A stretch of DNA of 64,000 bases from JALYUA01 sp039933215 (GTDB lineage Bacteria; Acidobacteriota; Thermoanaerobaculia; UBA5066; Gp7-AA6): the NCBI GenBank assembly GCA_039933215.1, contig JBDTOO010000014.1:1-64000 (forward strand), written 5' to 3'. Below are positions 1-8,918 of the stretch, one piece after another; positions within the stretch are counted from its first letter, which is position 1; the number at the start of each line of letters is the position of its first letter. The notes under the pieces are model-generated. The model was not told the origin of the DNA. It searched no databases and saw only the letters and a program-made list of their open reading frames with translations. The position numbers were made by a program, and so were the translations under genes.

Positions 1-250
1 TCGAGGACTCCATGTAGTCGATGCCGTCGGCGCTCGCGATCACGCGCTCGAGCGGAGTCGTCAGGAACCCGCGGACGAGGTCCGCGTTGGCGCCGACGTA
101 GACCGTCGTGATCTGGACGACGGCGCTGTCGCTCCGGGGGTACTGCCGGACCGAGAGGGACCGGATCGACTGGAGACCCGCGATCAGAATGACCAGGTTG
201 ACGACGATCGCGAGAACCGGCCTCTTGACGAAGAGATCGGTGATTTTCAT
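1..250 (-). CDS. RND efflux permease, N-terminal part (runs off the window)
   Basis: Only the first 83 codons are inside the window. The start MKITDLFVKRP followed by a hydrophobic helix is the N-terminus of inner-membrane RND multidrug pumps (MexI/MdtC-like), which exchange protons for drugs in a tripartite complex with a periplasmic adaptor and an outer-membrane channel. The next stretch (QYPRSDSAVVQITTVYVGA, then TTPLER) matches the start of the first porter domain. The ATG at 250-248 shares one base with the TGA of the adaptor gene upstream (TGATG), so the two are translationally coupled in one minus-strand operon. The substrate cannot be told from this fragment. Confidence 0.93.
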   Translation of the reverse strand, partial: MKITDLFVKRPVLAIVVNLVILIAGLQSIRSLSVRQYPRSDSAVVQITTVYVGANADLVRGFLTTPLERVIASADGIDYMESS

Positions 251-1374
251 CAGCTGTCCTCCGGCCTGGGCGCCGCGTTGTTGCCCGGCTGGACCTTGTT
301 GTTGATTTTGACCGCCGCGCCGGTCCGGAGCTTGAACACACCGGATGTCACGACCTGCTCGCCGTCCTTGAGCCCCGAAACGACCGCGACCTGGTCGCCC
401 CGGGAGGGCCCCAGCTTCACGAACTGCTGCCGGACGCCGAGGTACTTCTGACCCTTCGGGCTCGTGACGTCCTCCACGATGAAGACGGAGTCGCCGTAGG
501 GCGCGTAGTTGATGGCGGAGGTGGGAACGGTCACGGCGGGGGTCCCCGCCCCGAGCGCGACGTTGGCCTTGACGAACATGCCGGGACGCAGCCTGGCGTC
601 GGCGTTCGCGAGGGTCGCCTGAATCTGGATGTTGCGCGTGGCCTCATTCACGACCGAGTCGACGGCCGTGATCTTGCCGTCCGCCGCGATCCCCGCGCCC
701 TCGGCGGCGACGTGAATGACCGAGCCGACCTTGACCGCGGCGACCTCTTGCTGCGGGACCGAGAAGTTCACGTAGACGGGCCGGATCGCCTGGAGAGGCA
801 CGATCGCCGCGCCGCCTTCGAGGTACTGGCCGAGGTTGACCTGGCGGATGCCGAGGACCCCTGCGAACGGGGCGCGGATCGTCTTGCGGGCGATCGTCGC
901 CCGGATCTCTCCCGCTTTCGCCTCGGCCTGCTTCTGCTCGGCGGACAGGCGATCGAGGTCGGCCTGGGCGGAAATGCCCTGGGCCACGAGGTCCTTCGCG
1001 CGCTTCAGGTTGAGGTCGGAGAGCCCCCGGCCCGCCACGGCCGCGGCGAGCTGCGCCTCTTCCTGGCGGGTGTCGAGACGCACGAGGACGGCGCCCTGGG
1101 AGACCGACTGCCCCGACTCGAACTCGATCCGGGATACGACCCCGGGGAGGTCCGCGCTGACCGTCACGCCGCGCACGGCGGCGACGGATCCGATCGCGCT
1201 CCACGTGGATGGCCACTCCTCGCGCTTTGCCACGACCGTCGTGACGGCCTCCGGCGGCGGCTGATAGCTCGACCCCTTCTTGATCGCCGTCTGGATCTGC
1301 CGCGTCTTCACCGCGGCGATCGTCGCGATGAAAATCCCTGCCACGACGAGCATCAGAATCATCCGCTTTTTCAT
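250..1374 (-). CDS. RND efflux periplasmic adaptor (membrane fusion protein)
   Basis: 374 aa, normal length for the family. Residues about 4-22 form an uncleaved signal anchor (MILMLVVAGIFIATIAA). The lipoyl/barrel-sandwich half motif lies near VSADLPGVVSRIEFESGQSV; a helical hairpin follows, then the second lipoyl half (TIRAPFAGVLGIRQVNLG), a beta-barrel and the membrane-proximal domain ending near residue 360. It bridges the inner-membrane pump and the outer-membrane channel. It is the first gene of the operon and overlaps the permease start by one base. No TolC-like gene is visible; it may lie beyond the window. An MdtA/MexH type is likely, but the exact subfamily is uncertain. Confidence 0.93.
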   Translation of the reverse strand: MKKRMILMLVVAGIFIATIAAVKTRQIQTAIKKGSSYQPPPEAVTTVVAKREEWPSTWSAIGSVAAVRGVTVSADLPGVVSRIEFESGQSVSQGAVLVRLDTRQEEAQLAAAVAGRGLSDLNLKRAKDLVAQGISAQADLDRLSAEQKQAEAKAGEIRATIARKTIRAPFAGVLGIRQVNLGQYLEGGAAIVPLQAIRPVYVNFSVPQQEVAAVKVGSVIHVAAEGAGIAADGKITAVDSVVNEATRNIQIQATLANADARLRPGMFVKANVALGAGTPAVTVPTSAINYAPYGDSVFIVEDVTSPKGQKYLGVRQQFVKLGPSRGDQVAVVSGLKDGEQVVTSGVFKLRTGAAVKINNKVQPGNNAAPRPEDS

Positions 1375-1729
1375 CGAGTCGACTCCTCCGTTGTCATTCC
1401 GCCGCCGTCACGAACCCGCGGTACCGAAGCAACTCTCCGGAAAGCGGTCGTCGGGGGGCTCCAGCGTTGGGGCCGCCTAGCCTATCAATCTCCGCAGCCC
1501 GGCGACGCATCGGGCCGGATCTGGACCCCTGGAACGACCTACGCAAAAAACCCCAAAGAGATTCAGGGTCATGCCACTTCAGCCAGGGAGGGTGTCGCTC
1601 GGCCAACTCGAAGCTCTCGGACGCCAGCGAAGTCGGTGTGAGGCCGGGAATCCGCCTGCAGCGAAGCGGCAGCTACCGAGTCCGAAAACGGCGATCGGCC
1701 CTCTTCGAAGCGCAGTAGGCTCGACGCCC
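1375..1729. other. Intergenic region between divergent efflux and ada genes
   Basis: About 355 bases without a convincing gene. It must carry the promoters of both divergent operons, but I could not pick a confident sigma70 or Ada box. An A-run followed by CCCC lies near 1544-1555. A 70-codon minus-strand frame (1394-1606) has no recognisable domain and no Shine-Dalgarno sequence. Confidence 0.5.
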
Positions 1730-3220
1730 ATGGAGCTCAATCCCCGGGTTTGCGACCGCGCGCGGCTCGCCCGTGACGCGCGATTCGACGGGCGGTTTTT
1801 CATCGCCGTCCTCACGACGGGCATCTACTGCCGGGTGATCTGCCCATCCCGGACCGCCCGCCGGGAGAACGTCCGGTATTACCGGTCCGCCGAGGAAGCC
1901 GTCACCGCGGGATTCCGGCCCTGCCTCCGTTGCCGTCCCGAAGCGGCGCCCGGAACTCCGGCCTGGAAGGGGTCGTCGTCCACGGTCTCCCGGGCCCTGC
2001 GCCTGATCACCGAGGGCGCGCTCCAGGAGGAGAGCGTGGCGGGTCTTTCCGCGCGGCTCGGCGTGAGCGCGCGCCACCTCCACCGGCTGTTTCTGACTCA
2101 CCTCGGCGCATCCCCGATCGCCGTCGCGAGGACGCGGCGCCTGCAGTTCGCGAAGCAGCTCATCAGTGACACGACCCTGCCGATGTTCCAGGTCGCCCTG
2201 GCTTCCGGCTTCCGCAGCGTCCGCCGGTTCAACGATTCCATTCGAACTCTCTACGGACGGACGCCGTCGCAGCTGAGGCGGCTGCGGCCCGTCCCTCTCC
2301 GGACGCGGCGGGATGAATACGTTTTCCGGCTTCCCTACCGCCCGCCCTTCGACTGGGGGTCGCTGCTGGCGTTTCTGGAAGCGCGGGCCATTCCGGGCGT
2401 CGAGGAGGTTGTCTCGGGTGCGTACCGGCGGTCGTTCGCACTGAACGGGCACCATGGGATCCTCGAAGTGCGCCACGACCCGGCGTCGAAGTCGCTCGAG
2501 GCGCGCGTCCGATTCCCCGAGCCGCTCTCCCTGCTTCCGATCGTCACGCGGCTGCGCGACATGTTCGATCTCGCCGCGGATACGTCGGCCATCGCCGGCC
2601 ACTTCCGCCGCGATGCGCTGCTCGGCCGGCTCGCGCGGAAGTATCCCGGCCTGCGCGTGCCGGGCGCCTGGGACCCTCTGGAGCTCGCCGTGAGGGCCAT
2701 CCTCGGACAGCAGGTCACGGTGGCGGGGGCGTCGACGCTCGCCGGGCGGCTCGCTCGCAGCCTCGGCGAGCCGCTCACTCTCGCCGACACCGGCGGGCTC
2801 TCCGTCGTCTTCCCGAACGCGCGCGCTCTCGCGAAAGCGAAGCTCCCCGGGATGCCCCGCATCCGCGCCGGCGCCATCCGCTCGATCGCCCGTCACATCG
2901 CCTCCGGCGCGTCGAGCGCCCTCGATCCGGAAGATACGGGGTTGACCCGCATCGCGGGCATCGGGGACTGGACGGCGGAATACATCGCGATGCGGGCGCT
3001 CCGTCATCCCGACGCCTTTCCCGCGGGCGACCTCGTTCTCCTCCGCACGGCGGGCGAGGGACGGCCGATGACGGTCCGCGCTCTTCGTGAGCGGGCCGAG
3101 CGCTGGCGGCCGTGGCGCGCATACGCGGCGGTCTACCTCTGGAGGTCCGCACTGGACGATGCCCGCGACGAGCGAAACGCCCGCCGCGCGCAGGCCGCTA
3201 CGGTTCGGAGACGGGTATGA
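1730..3220 (+). CDS. Ada-type phosphotriester sensor / AraC regulator fused to AlkA DNA glycosylase
   Basis: 496 aa from the ATG at 1730; the frame is open further upstream, but homology begins here. Residues 1-75 are the Ada methyl-phosphotriester domain with zinc cysteines C34, C38, C65 and C68, the same spacing as E. coli Ada C38/C42/C69/C72. Residues about 85-185 are an AraC-type double HTH. The rest is an AlkA module: an N-terminal AlkA domain, then helix-hairpin-helix LTRIAGIGDWTAEY and the catalytic Asp region FPAGDLVLLR. It should sense methylated DNA backbone, activate transcription and remove 3-methyladenine-type lesions. Its TGA overlaps the ogt start (ATGA). The Ada/AlkA fusion is known from actinobacteria and others. 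High confidence. Confidence 0.95.
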   Translation: MELNPRVCDRARLARDARFDGRFFIAVLTTGIYCRVICPSRTARRENVRYYRSAEEAVTAGFRPCLRCRPEAAPGTPAWKGSSSTVSRALRLITEGALQEESVAGLSARLGVSARHLHRLFLTHLGASPIAVARTRRLQFAKQLISDTTLPMFQVALASGFRSVRRFNDSIRTLYGRTPSQLRRLRPVPLRTRRDEYVFRLPYRPPFDWGSLLAFLEARAIPGVEEVVSGAYRRSFALNGHHGILEVRHDPASKSLEARVRFPEPLSLLPIVTRLRDMFDLAADTSAIAGHFRRDALLGRLARKYPGLRVPGAWDPLELAVRAILGQQVTVAGASTLAGRLARSLGEPLTLADTGGLSVVFPNARALAKAKLPGMPRIRAGAIRSIARHIASGASSALDPEDTGLTRIAGIGDWTAEYIAMRALRHPDAFPAGDLVLLRTAGEGRPMTVRALRERAERWRPWRAYAAVYLWRSALDDARDERNARRAQAATVRRRV

Positions 3221-3708
3221 ATTACTGGGACGCCGCGACTCCCGTCGGAGACCTGCGCCTCGCCGGCGACGAGGCCGGGCTGCGCGAAATTTCCTTTCAC
3301 GCCGCCGCCCTCGCGCTCCCTTCTTCCCCCTGCTGGCGCCGCGCGGAGGAGCCCTTCCGACTCGTCCTGGAACAGCTCTCGGACTACTTCTCCGGCGCGC
3401 GACGGGAGTTCGACCTGCCGCTCGCTCCGGTCGGCACTCCGTTCCAGCTCGACGTGTGGCGGATGCTCCGCACGATCCCCTATGGTGAGACCGTGACCTA
3501 TGGCGAGATTGCCGGGCGGCTCGGCCGGCCTCGCGCCCAACGCGCGGTGGGCGCCGCGAACGGCCGGAATCCCCTGCCCATCGTGATCCCGTGCCACCGG
3601 GTCGTGGGATCGGACGGCTCGCTGACCGGATTCGGCGGAGGGCTTCCGATGAAGCGCCGGCTCCTCGCGCTCGAATGCGGCCACCTCCCGGCGCTGCGGA
3701 TGGCCTGA
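3217..3708 (+). CDS. ogt: Methylated-DNA--protein-cysteine methyltransferase (Ogt)
   Basis: 163 aa from the ATG at 3217, which overlaps the stop of the ada-alkA gene by four bases (ATGA); I prefer it to the upstream frame start. The suicide repair enzyme transfers O6-alkyl groups from guanine to its own cysteine. The active-site motif IPCHRV places the cysteine at residue 126, preceded by the DNA-binding helix (GRPRAQRAVGAANGRNPLP) and followed by TGFGGG. The N-terminal domain (residues 1-75) is the usual short RNase-H-like fold. With the preceding gene it forms an adaptive-response style alkylation repair operon. Confidence 0.96.
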   Translation: MNYWDAATPVGDLRLAGDEAGLREISFHAAALALPSSPCWRRAEEPFRLVLEQLSDYFSGARREFDLPLAPVGTPFQLDVWRMLRTIPYGETVTYGEIAGRLGRPRAQRAVGAANGRNPLPIVIPCHRVVGSDGSLTGFGGGLPMKRRLLALECGHLPALRMA

Positions 3709-3711
3709 CCC

Positions 3712-4050
3712 GTGGCCGACGACGCGCGCCGGGTCACCACCGCCGAAGTCATGGCGCGAATTCCCGGACCCGGCGGCCGGCGCTGGGAGGTCGCGTTCGA
3801 GCGGGGCTCGCTCGAAGTCGAGCTGTACGCGCCGCGCGACACCGACCCGCAGAAGCCCCACTCGCGCGACGAGGTGTACGTGGTCGTGAAGGGATCGGGG
3901 ACCTTCGTCCACGGCGGCGCGAGGTCCCCGTTCGCCGAAGGGGATCTTCTCTTCGTGCCGGCCGGGCAAGCTCACCGATTCGAGGGATTCACACCGGACC
4001 TCCAGCTCTGGGTCCTCTTCTACGGGCCCGAAGGCGGGGAGCAGCCGTGA
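3712..4050 (+). CDS. Cupin-domain protein
   Basis: 112 aa from a GTG three bases after the ogt stop. It is a single conserved barrel: first cupin motif around KPHSRDEVYVVVKGSGTF (H and E metal ligands) and second motif around EGDLLFVPAGQAHRFEGF. The metal-binding residues look intact. Small monocupins of this type act as isomerases, oxygenases or ligand-binding proteins; nothing here fixes the substrate. Its TGA overlaps the GTG start of the next gene (GTGA), so at least four genes from 1730 are tightly packed and probably co-transcribed. Confidence 0.85.
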   Translation: MADDARRVTTAEVMARIPGPGGRRWEVAFERGSLEVELYAPRDTDPQKPHSRDEVYVVVKGSGTFVHGGARSPFAEGDLLFVPAGQAHRFEGFTPDLQLWVLFYGPEGGEQP

Positions 4051-4604
4051 CGAGAGTCCTCGCGTCCGGGGCGCTCTCGATCCTTCTCGCCGCGGAAGCC
4101 TTCGGTCAGGCGGCGCCCTCGCCGCCGGCCGCCTTCGCCCCGAAGTGCGCCGACGCCGAGCACCGGCGCCTCGATTTCTGGGCCGGAGACTGGGAAGCGT
4201 ACGAGGTCGAGGCGGCGGCCGGCGCAGGCCCCGTGGCCCGCGCGCGGATCGAGATCGTCCTCGGCGGTTGCGCGCTGCGCGAGACGTACGAGCAGTCCGA
4301 CGGCCTCGTCGGGCAGAGCCTCTCGGCCTACGACGCATCGCGCAGCCTCTGGCACCAGACCTGGGTCACCAACCGCGGCGCGCTCCTTCAGATCGACGGC
4401 CGGTTCGAAGGAGACAGACTCACGATTCAAGGCGCGCAGCGCTCGGCGCAGGGCCGGGAGGACACGCTGCGAGCGCTCTGGAAGCCCCAAAACGGCGGCG
4501 TTCGCGAGACCGCGGAGATCTCGTCCGACGGCGGAAAGACATGGCGCCCGCTCTTCGACATCCTCTTTCGGCGTCACGGGAGCTCCGCGTCTCCCCCGAG
4601 CTGA
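4047..4604 (+). CDS. Secreted DUF1579/lipocalin-like protein
   Basis: 185 aa from a GTG overlapping the cupin stop. Residues 1-22 are a signal peptide ending near AFGQA. The mature part starts with a Cys-containing segment (PKCADAEHRRLDFWAGDWE), and the LDFWxGxW-type motif followed by alternating beta strands is typical of the small exported proteins annotated as DUF1579-like or hypothetical. It probably forms a beta-barrel that binds a small ligand. It is the last gene of the repair/cupin operon. The family assignment is tentative and the function unknown. Confidence 0.75.
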   Translation: MTRVLASGALSILLAAEAFGQAAPSPPAAFAPKCADAEHRRLDFWAGDWEAYEVEAAAGAGPVARARIEIVLGGCALRETYEQSDGLVGQSLSAYDASRSLWHQTWVTNRGALLQIDGRFEGDRLTIQGAQRSAQGREDTLRALWKPQNGGVRETAEISSDGGKTWRPLFDILFRRHGSSASPPS

Positions 4605-4721
4605 CCTCCGGTCGCGCTCCCGACTTCCCCTCCTCCGGGAATGCTCGCGGCGAAGCGGCGACGGCCTCGCGGCGAGCGGCGACAGGTTGGTCTCTTCGGA
4701 TCGATTCGAAGCCGTCTCGGG

Positions 4722-4816
4722 GCCGGCCGGTCCCGAGACCACGGCGTAGATCGCGCGCATCACGCCGTCGATCGAGGCGACGTCGGGATCGGGTGAAGGA
4801 ACCGGGCTCTCATGAC
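4722..4816 (-). pseudogene. Remnant of the N-terminus of an NTF2-like gene (paralogue of the gene at 14056-14547)
   Basis: The minus strand encodes SPDPDVASIDGVMRAIYAVV and then SGPAG, almost identical to residues 10-34 of the intact gene at 14056-14547, at nearly the same DNA level. Near the start codon the copies differ by about one base, shifting the frame, and after SGPAG the similarity stops. The rest of the 4605-4917 intergenic region shows nothing else. This is a short leftover of a duplicated gene and should not be annotated as coding. Confidence 0.6.
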
Positions 4817-4917
4817 CGACTGCCGCATGCCGGTCCGTTCTCGAGAGGGGCCTCGGGGCCGGATGAAGGGTTCTCACCGGCGGTAGCTGAGGAGCCAGGC
4901 TGCGGGACGGACGTCTC

Positions 4918-6513
<1,596 letters not shown>

Positions 6514-6552
6514 AGTGCTCCGATCGCTGCGAAGCCGGGAGGAGGGGGACGT

Positions 6553-6566
6553 GTGCGCTAGCGTAC
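6553..6566 (-). promoter_or_regulatory. Conserved 14-base motif GTACGCTAGCGCAC upstream of a DUF3494 gene
   Basis: The minus strand reads GTACGCTAGCGCAC 40 bases before the start at 6513. The same 14 bases occur 37 bases before the other DUF3494 gene (15471-15484), with a further shared stretch TTCGCAGnGATCGGAGCACT running into the ATG. The core GCTAGC is palindromic. It is probably a protein-binding or promoter element; no regulator can be named. Confidence 0.55.
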
Positions 6567-6887
6567 ATCTAAGGTCGCGTCAGGGCAAGCCAGGCCTGCG
6601 AGGAACGGGCAATGCGCGCGGCGAGCGGATGGGCGGGATCGCTCCTGGATCGCGGGGAACTCCGCATGGGAAGGCGCTGCCGGAAAGTGTTCGCGTGCTT
6701 CTGTCGTCCGGCGGACGACGCCGCTCGTTCTACCCTTCCGCTCCCCGATCCCGTCGCCGGCGTCATCGCCTTCGGGAGGAAGTCCCTCGGCAAGGATGAA
6801 CGGTCCGGTCCGAGGCCGGGGGTCCGGCGGCCGGCGGGTGGCACCCCCCGCCGCCGGTCTGCCCCCCGACTCCGCCGTGTCGCCCGG
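6567..6887. other. Intergenic region, partly duplicated
   Basis: No gene seen. About 6691-6725 (TTCGCGTGC...GACGACGCCGC) resembles 15562-15596 upstream of the other DUF3494 gene and contains the palindrome GTCGTCCGGCGGACGAC. From about 6746 onwards the sequence is a diverged copy of 8776-8918, i.e. the 3' flank of the propeller gene. Confidence 0.55.
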
Positions 6888-7864
6888 CTAGATGCGCCGC
6901 GCCAGGAGCGCGAGGGCGCTGGCTCCGAGCGCGAGCCCGAGGAGCACCAGCATCGGGAACGAAAGCGTCGGGACCTGGACGGGTGCCCCGGCGGCGCCGA
7001 CCGTCGTCGTCGCCGTGCTCGAGCTGTTGGCCGGGCTCGGGTCCGCCTGCGTCGCGGAAGCGACGACCGTATTCGAGAGGGGTCCGTTCGCCTGCGGCGA
7101 CACCTGGATCGTCGCCGTCGCGCTCGCCGCGTTGGCGAGCGTTCCGATCGCGCACGTCACGACGCCCGCCGCCTGGGAACACGTCCCCTGCGTGGCGGAG
7201 GCCGACTGAAACATCACGCTCGCGGGCAAAGTGTCGGTCAACGTGACGTTCGTGGCCGTCGCCGGACCGTGGTTCGTCACGACGATCGTGTAGACGAGGA
7301 CGCCGCCGACCGACACCGGGTTCGGCGCGCCGGTCTTCGTGACCGAGAGGTCCGCCGTGGTCGGAGTCGTCGTCGCGCCCGGGGTCGTCGTCGCCGTGAC
7401 CGTGGCGGTCGCCGTGACGGTCGGACCGGGCGTGCCCGGGGTCTGGGTGATCGTGGCGGTCGGCGTCGGAGTCGGGGTCGCGGTGAGCGTCGCCGTCGCG
7501 GTGGGGGTGCCCGTGGCCGTGGGCAGCGCGGTCGGCCCGGCGAGCGTCGGAGTCGGCGTGGCGGTGATCGTCGGAGTGGGCGTCGCGGTCGCAGTCTGGG
7601 TCGGCGTCGCCGTGGGTCCCGCGCCGGAGATCACGACCCCTTCGGGATTGTTCAGGAGTGTGGCGGCGCCGGAGATCGTCCGCAAGGGCGCGATGTCGCC
7701 GTTGCCCGTCCGCGAGTAGACCCGGACGCTGTTGTTGCCGCCGTTGACCATCACGAGCTCGTTGTTGAAGGGATCGACCGCGACGCCGTTCGGGTTGAAC
7801 GTCATTCCGGTGGATGCCCCGAGAATGGCCCGCAGCGGCGCGACGTCCCCAGTCGCCGTTCGGG
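6888..7864 (-). pseudogene. 5'-truncated duplicate of the propeller/DUF11/IPTL-CTERM gene at 8919-10640
   Basis: This copy is nearly identical to 8921-9904 and keeps the last propeller repeats, the TPT linker, the DUF11 domain (ADLSVTKTGAPNPVSVGG) and the tail VPTLSFPMLVLLG. Differences concentrate in the TPT linker. The homology ends abruptly at 7864, where a REPIN-like sequence begins; reading upstream, an in-frame TGA supplied by that element closes the frame. The first ATG left (7805) lies inside a propeller repeat, with no signal peptide. It is therefore a gene fragment, probably not exported, left by a recent about 1.1 kb duplication. Confidence 0.8.
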
Positions 7865-8185
7865 GGCCATGGGGTCAGGCCTGCAAGATTGCAAGTAGGT
7901 CCGAGGCATTCGGACTGCGAGTTGCCCGATCGTCTCGCGACCATCTCCTTTCACCCGTAGAACGCGGATCGACGAATCTTCAACTGCGAGTCATGAGCGG
8001 ACCAGGGCTCGGCTGGGGTCAGGCCTGCAAACCTCCAAAGTTGTCTCGGGCATTCGATCCTTGCGACGGATCGGCGAATCTCCGAAAAAGCTGACTAGGA
8101 TCGAGCGGCGCATTTGCAATTCTGCAGACTTGCAGGCGGCCTGACCCCATGACCTCACGGCCTGACCCCACGGCCCCTGACGGCT
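7865..8185. repeat. REPIN-like cluster of GGGGTCAGGCCTGCAA repeats
   Basis: Direct copies of GGGGTCAGGCCTGCAA lie at 7871-7886 and 8015-8030, a near-perfect inverted copy (with a three-base insertion) at 8130-8148, and a partial inverted copy at 8158-8170. Between them are two diverged copies of a segment with GCATTCG and GATCGRCGAATCT. Inverted pairs of such short GC-rich units are typical of REP/REPIN elements mobilised in trans by a Y1 (TnpA-REP) transposase; none is in this window. The stretch contains no gene. Confidence 0.65.
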
Positions 8186-8210
8186 CGAGAGCCGGTAGCC
8201 CGGCGCCGCT

Positions 8211-8705
8211 TCATTTCTGCGCGGTCGGCGTCTGCTGGTAGAGGGCGTTCCACCATCGCCCGGCGCGGCGGACATAGAGCGAGCTCGCCCAGACGGGGCT
8301 CGGGACGGGTTGGCCGCCGCAGGTCGTGTCCTGCGCGGCGTGATACGTCAGAAGCGCCGTATTCGCGTCGAGAGCCGTCAAGTGGAAGCGGTCGATGCTG
8401 TAACCGCGAACGACACAGACCGGGCTCGCGACGCCCGAGACGACCGTCGCCTTGTCTGTCGGCCCCCCGAATCCGACCTCGACGTGGTCGTCGGAAAGGA
8501 AGTCCTGGAAGAATTTCCCGTCGCGGCCCTTCCACGCCTCCCACGACTGCTTCTCGAGACGGGTCAGCGTCTCTTCCAGCGAGGTGGAGGCGGCCGCGGG
8601 CGGCGGCCGCTCCGGCACGGCCGAAACCGGTTCTCCGCGCGCGAGCGACGCGGTCGCGAAGGCCCCGAAAGCGATGCCAGCGATTCGTCCCGCTATCCGT
8701 CTCAT
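8211..8705 (-). CDS. Secreted NTF2-like (DUF4440/SnoaL-like) protein
   Basis: 164 aa with a signal peptide (residues 1-23, ending SLARG). The mature part has an NTF2-like pattern: a helix with WEAWKGRDGKFFQDFLSDD, then a beta sheet ending ALLTYHAAQDTTCGG and SSLYVRRAGRWWNALYQQTP, the usual last strand of DUF4440 proteins. Such domains form cone-shaped pockets for ligands or substrates; the role here is unknown. It is transcribed with the same polarity as the propeller gene upstream, 214 bases away, so co-transcription is possible but not evident. Confidence 0.78.
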   Translation of the reverse strand: MRRIAGRIAGIAFGAFATASLARGEPVSAVPERPPPAAASTSLEETLTRLEKQSWEAWKGRDGKFFQDFLSDDHVEVGFGGPTDKATVVSGVASPVCVVRGYSIDRFHLTALDANTALLTYHAAQDTTCGGQPVPSPVWASSLYVRRAGRWWNALYQQTPTAQK

Positions 8706-8918
8706 TTCGTCGGTCTCATCGGTTTCTCCGTCTTCCGCGCGGACACCCTTTCGGCGGCGCGCCCCCGGAGCTTACCGATCCTGTCGCCGGCGCCATGGCC
8801 TCCGGGACGAAGTCCTTCGCGGAAGGACGAACGCCCGGGTTCCGAGGACGGGTGGCCGGCGGCCGGCGGGTGCGCTCACCCGCCGCCGGTATTCCCCCGA
8901 CTCCGCCGTGCCGCCCGG

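Noticed and set aside
1394..1606. 70-codon minus-strand frame between the efflux and ada genes
   Set aside because: No ribosome site, no recognisable domain, and composition like shadow frames.
712..1641. Long antisense frames over real genes (e.g. 712-1641, 1673-3007, 11375-14146, 57328-58827)
   Set aside because: High GC makes the opposite frames stop-poor. These translations are Arg/Gly/Pro-rich, have no domains or ribosome sites, and lie over genes with clear family matches.
6888..7805. Treating 6888-7805 as a functional short surface protein
   Set aside because: It begins inside a propeller repeat without signal peptide or ribosome site and is a near-exact copy of the downstream part of the gene at 8919.
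7763..7944. Fusion frame reading from the REPIN-like element into the truncated propeller copy
   Set aside because: It uses a different frame from the propeller protein; the true frame is closed by a TGA inside the element.
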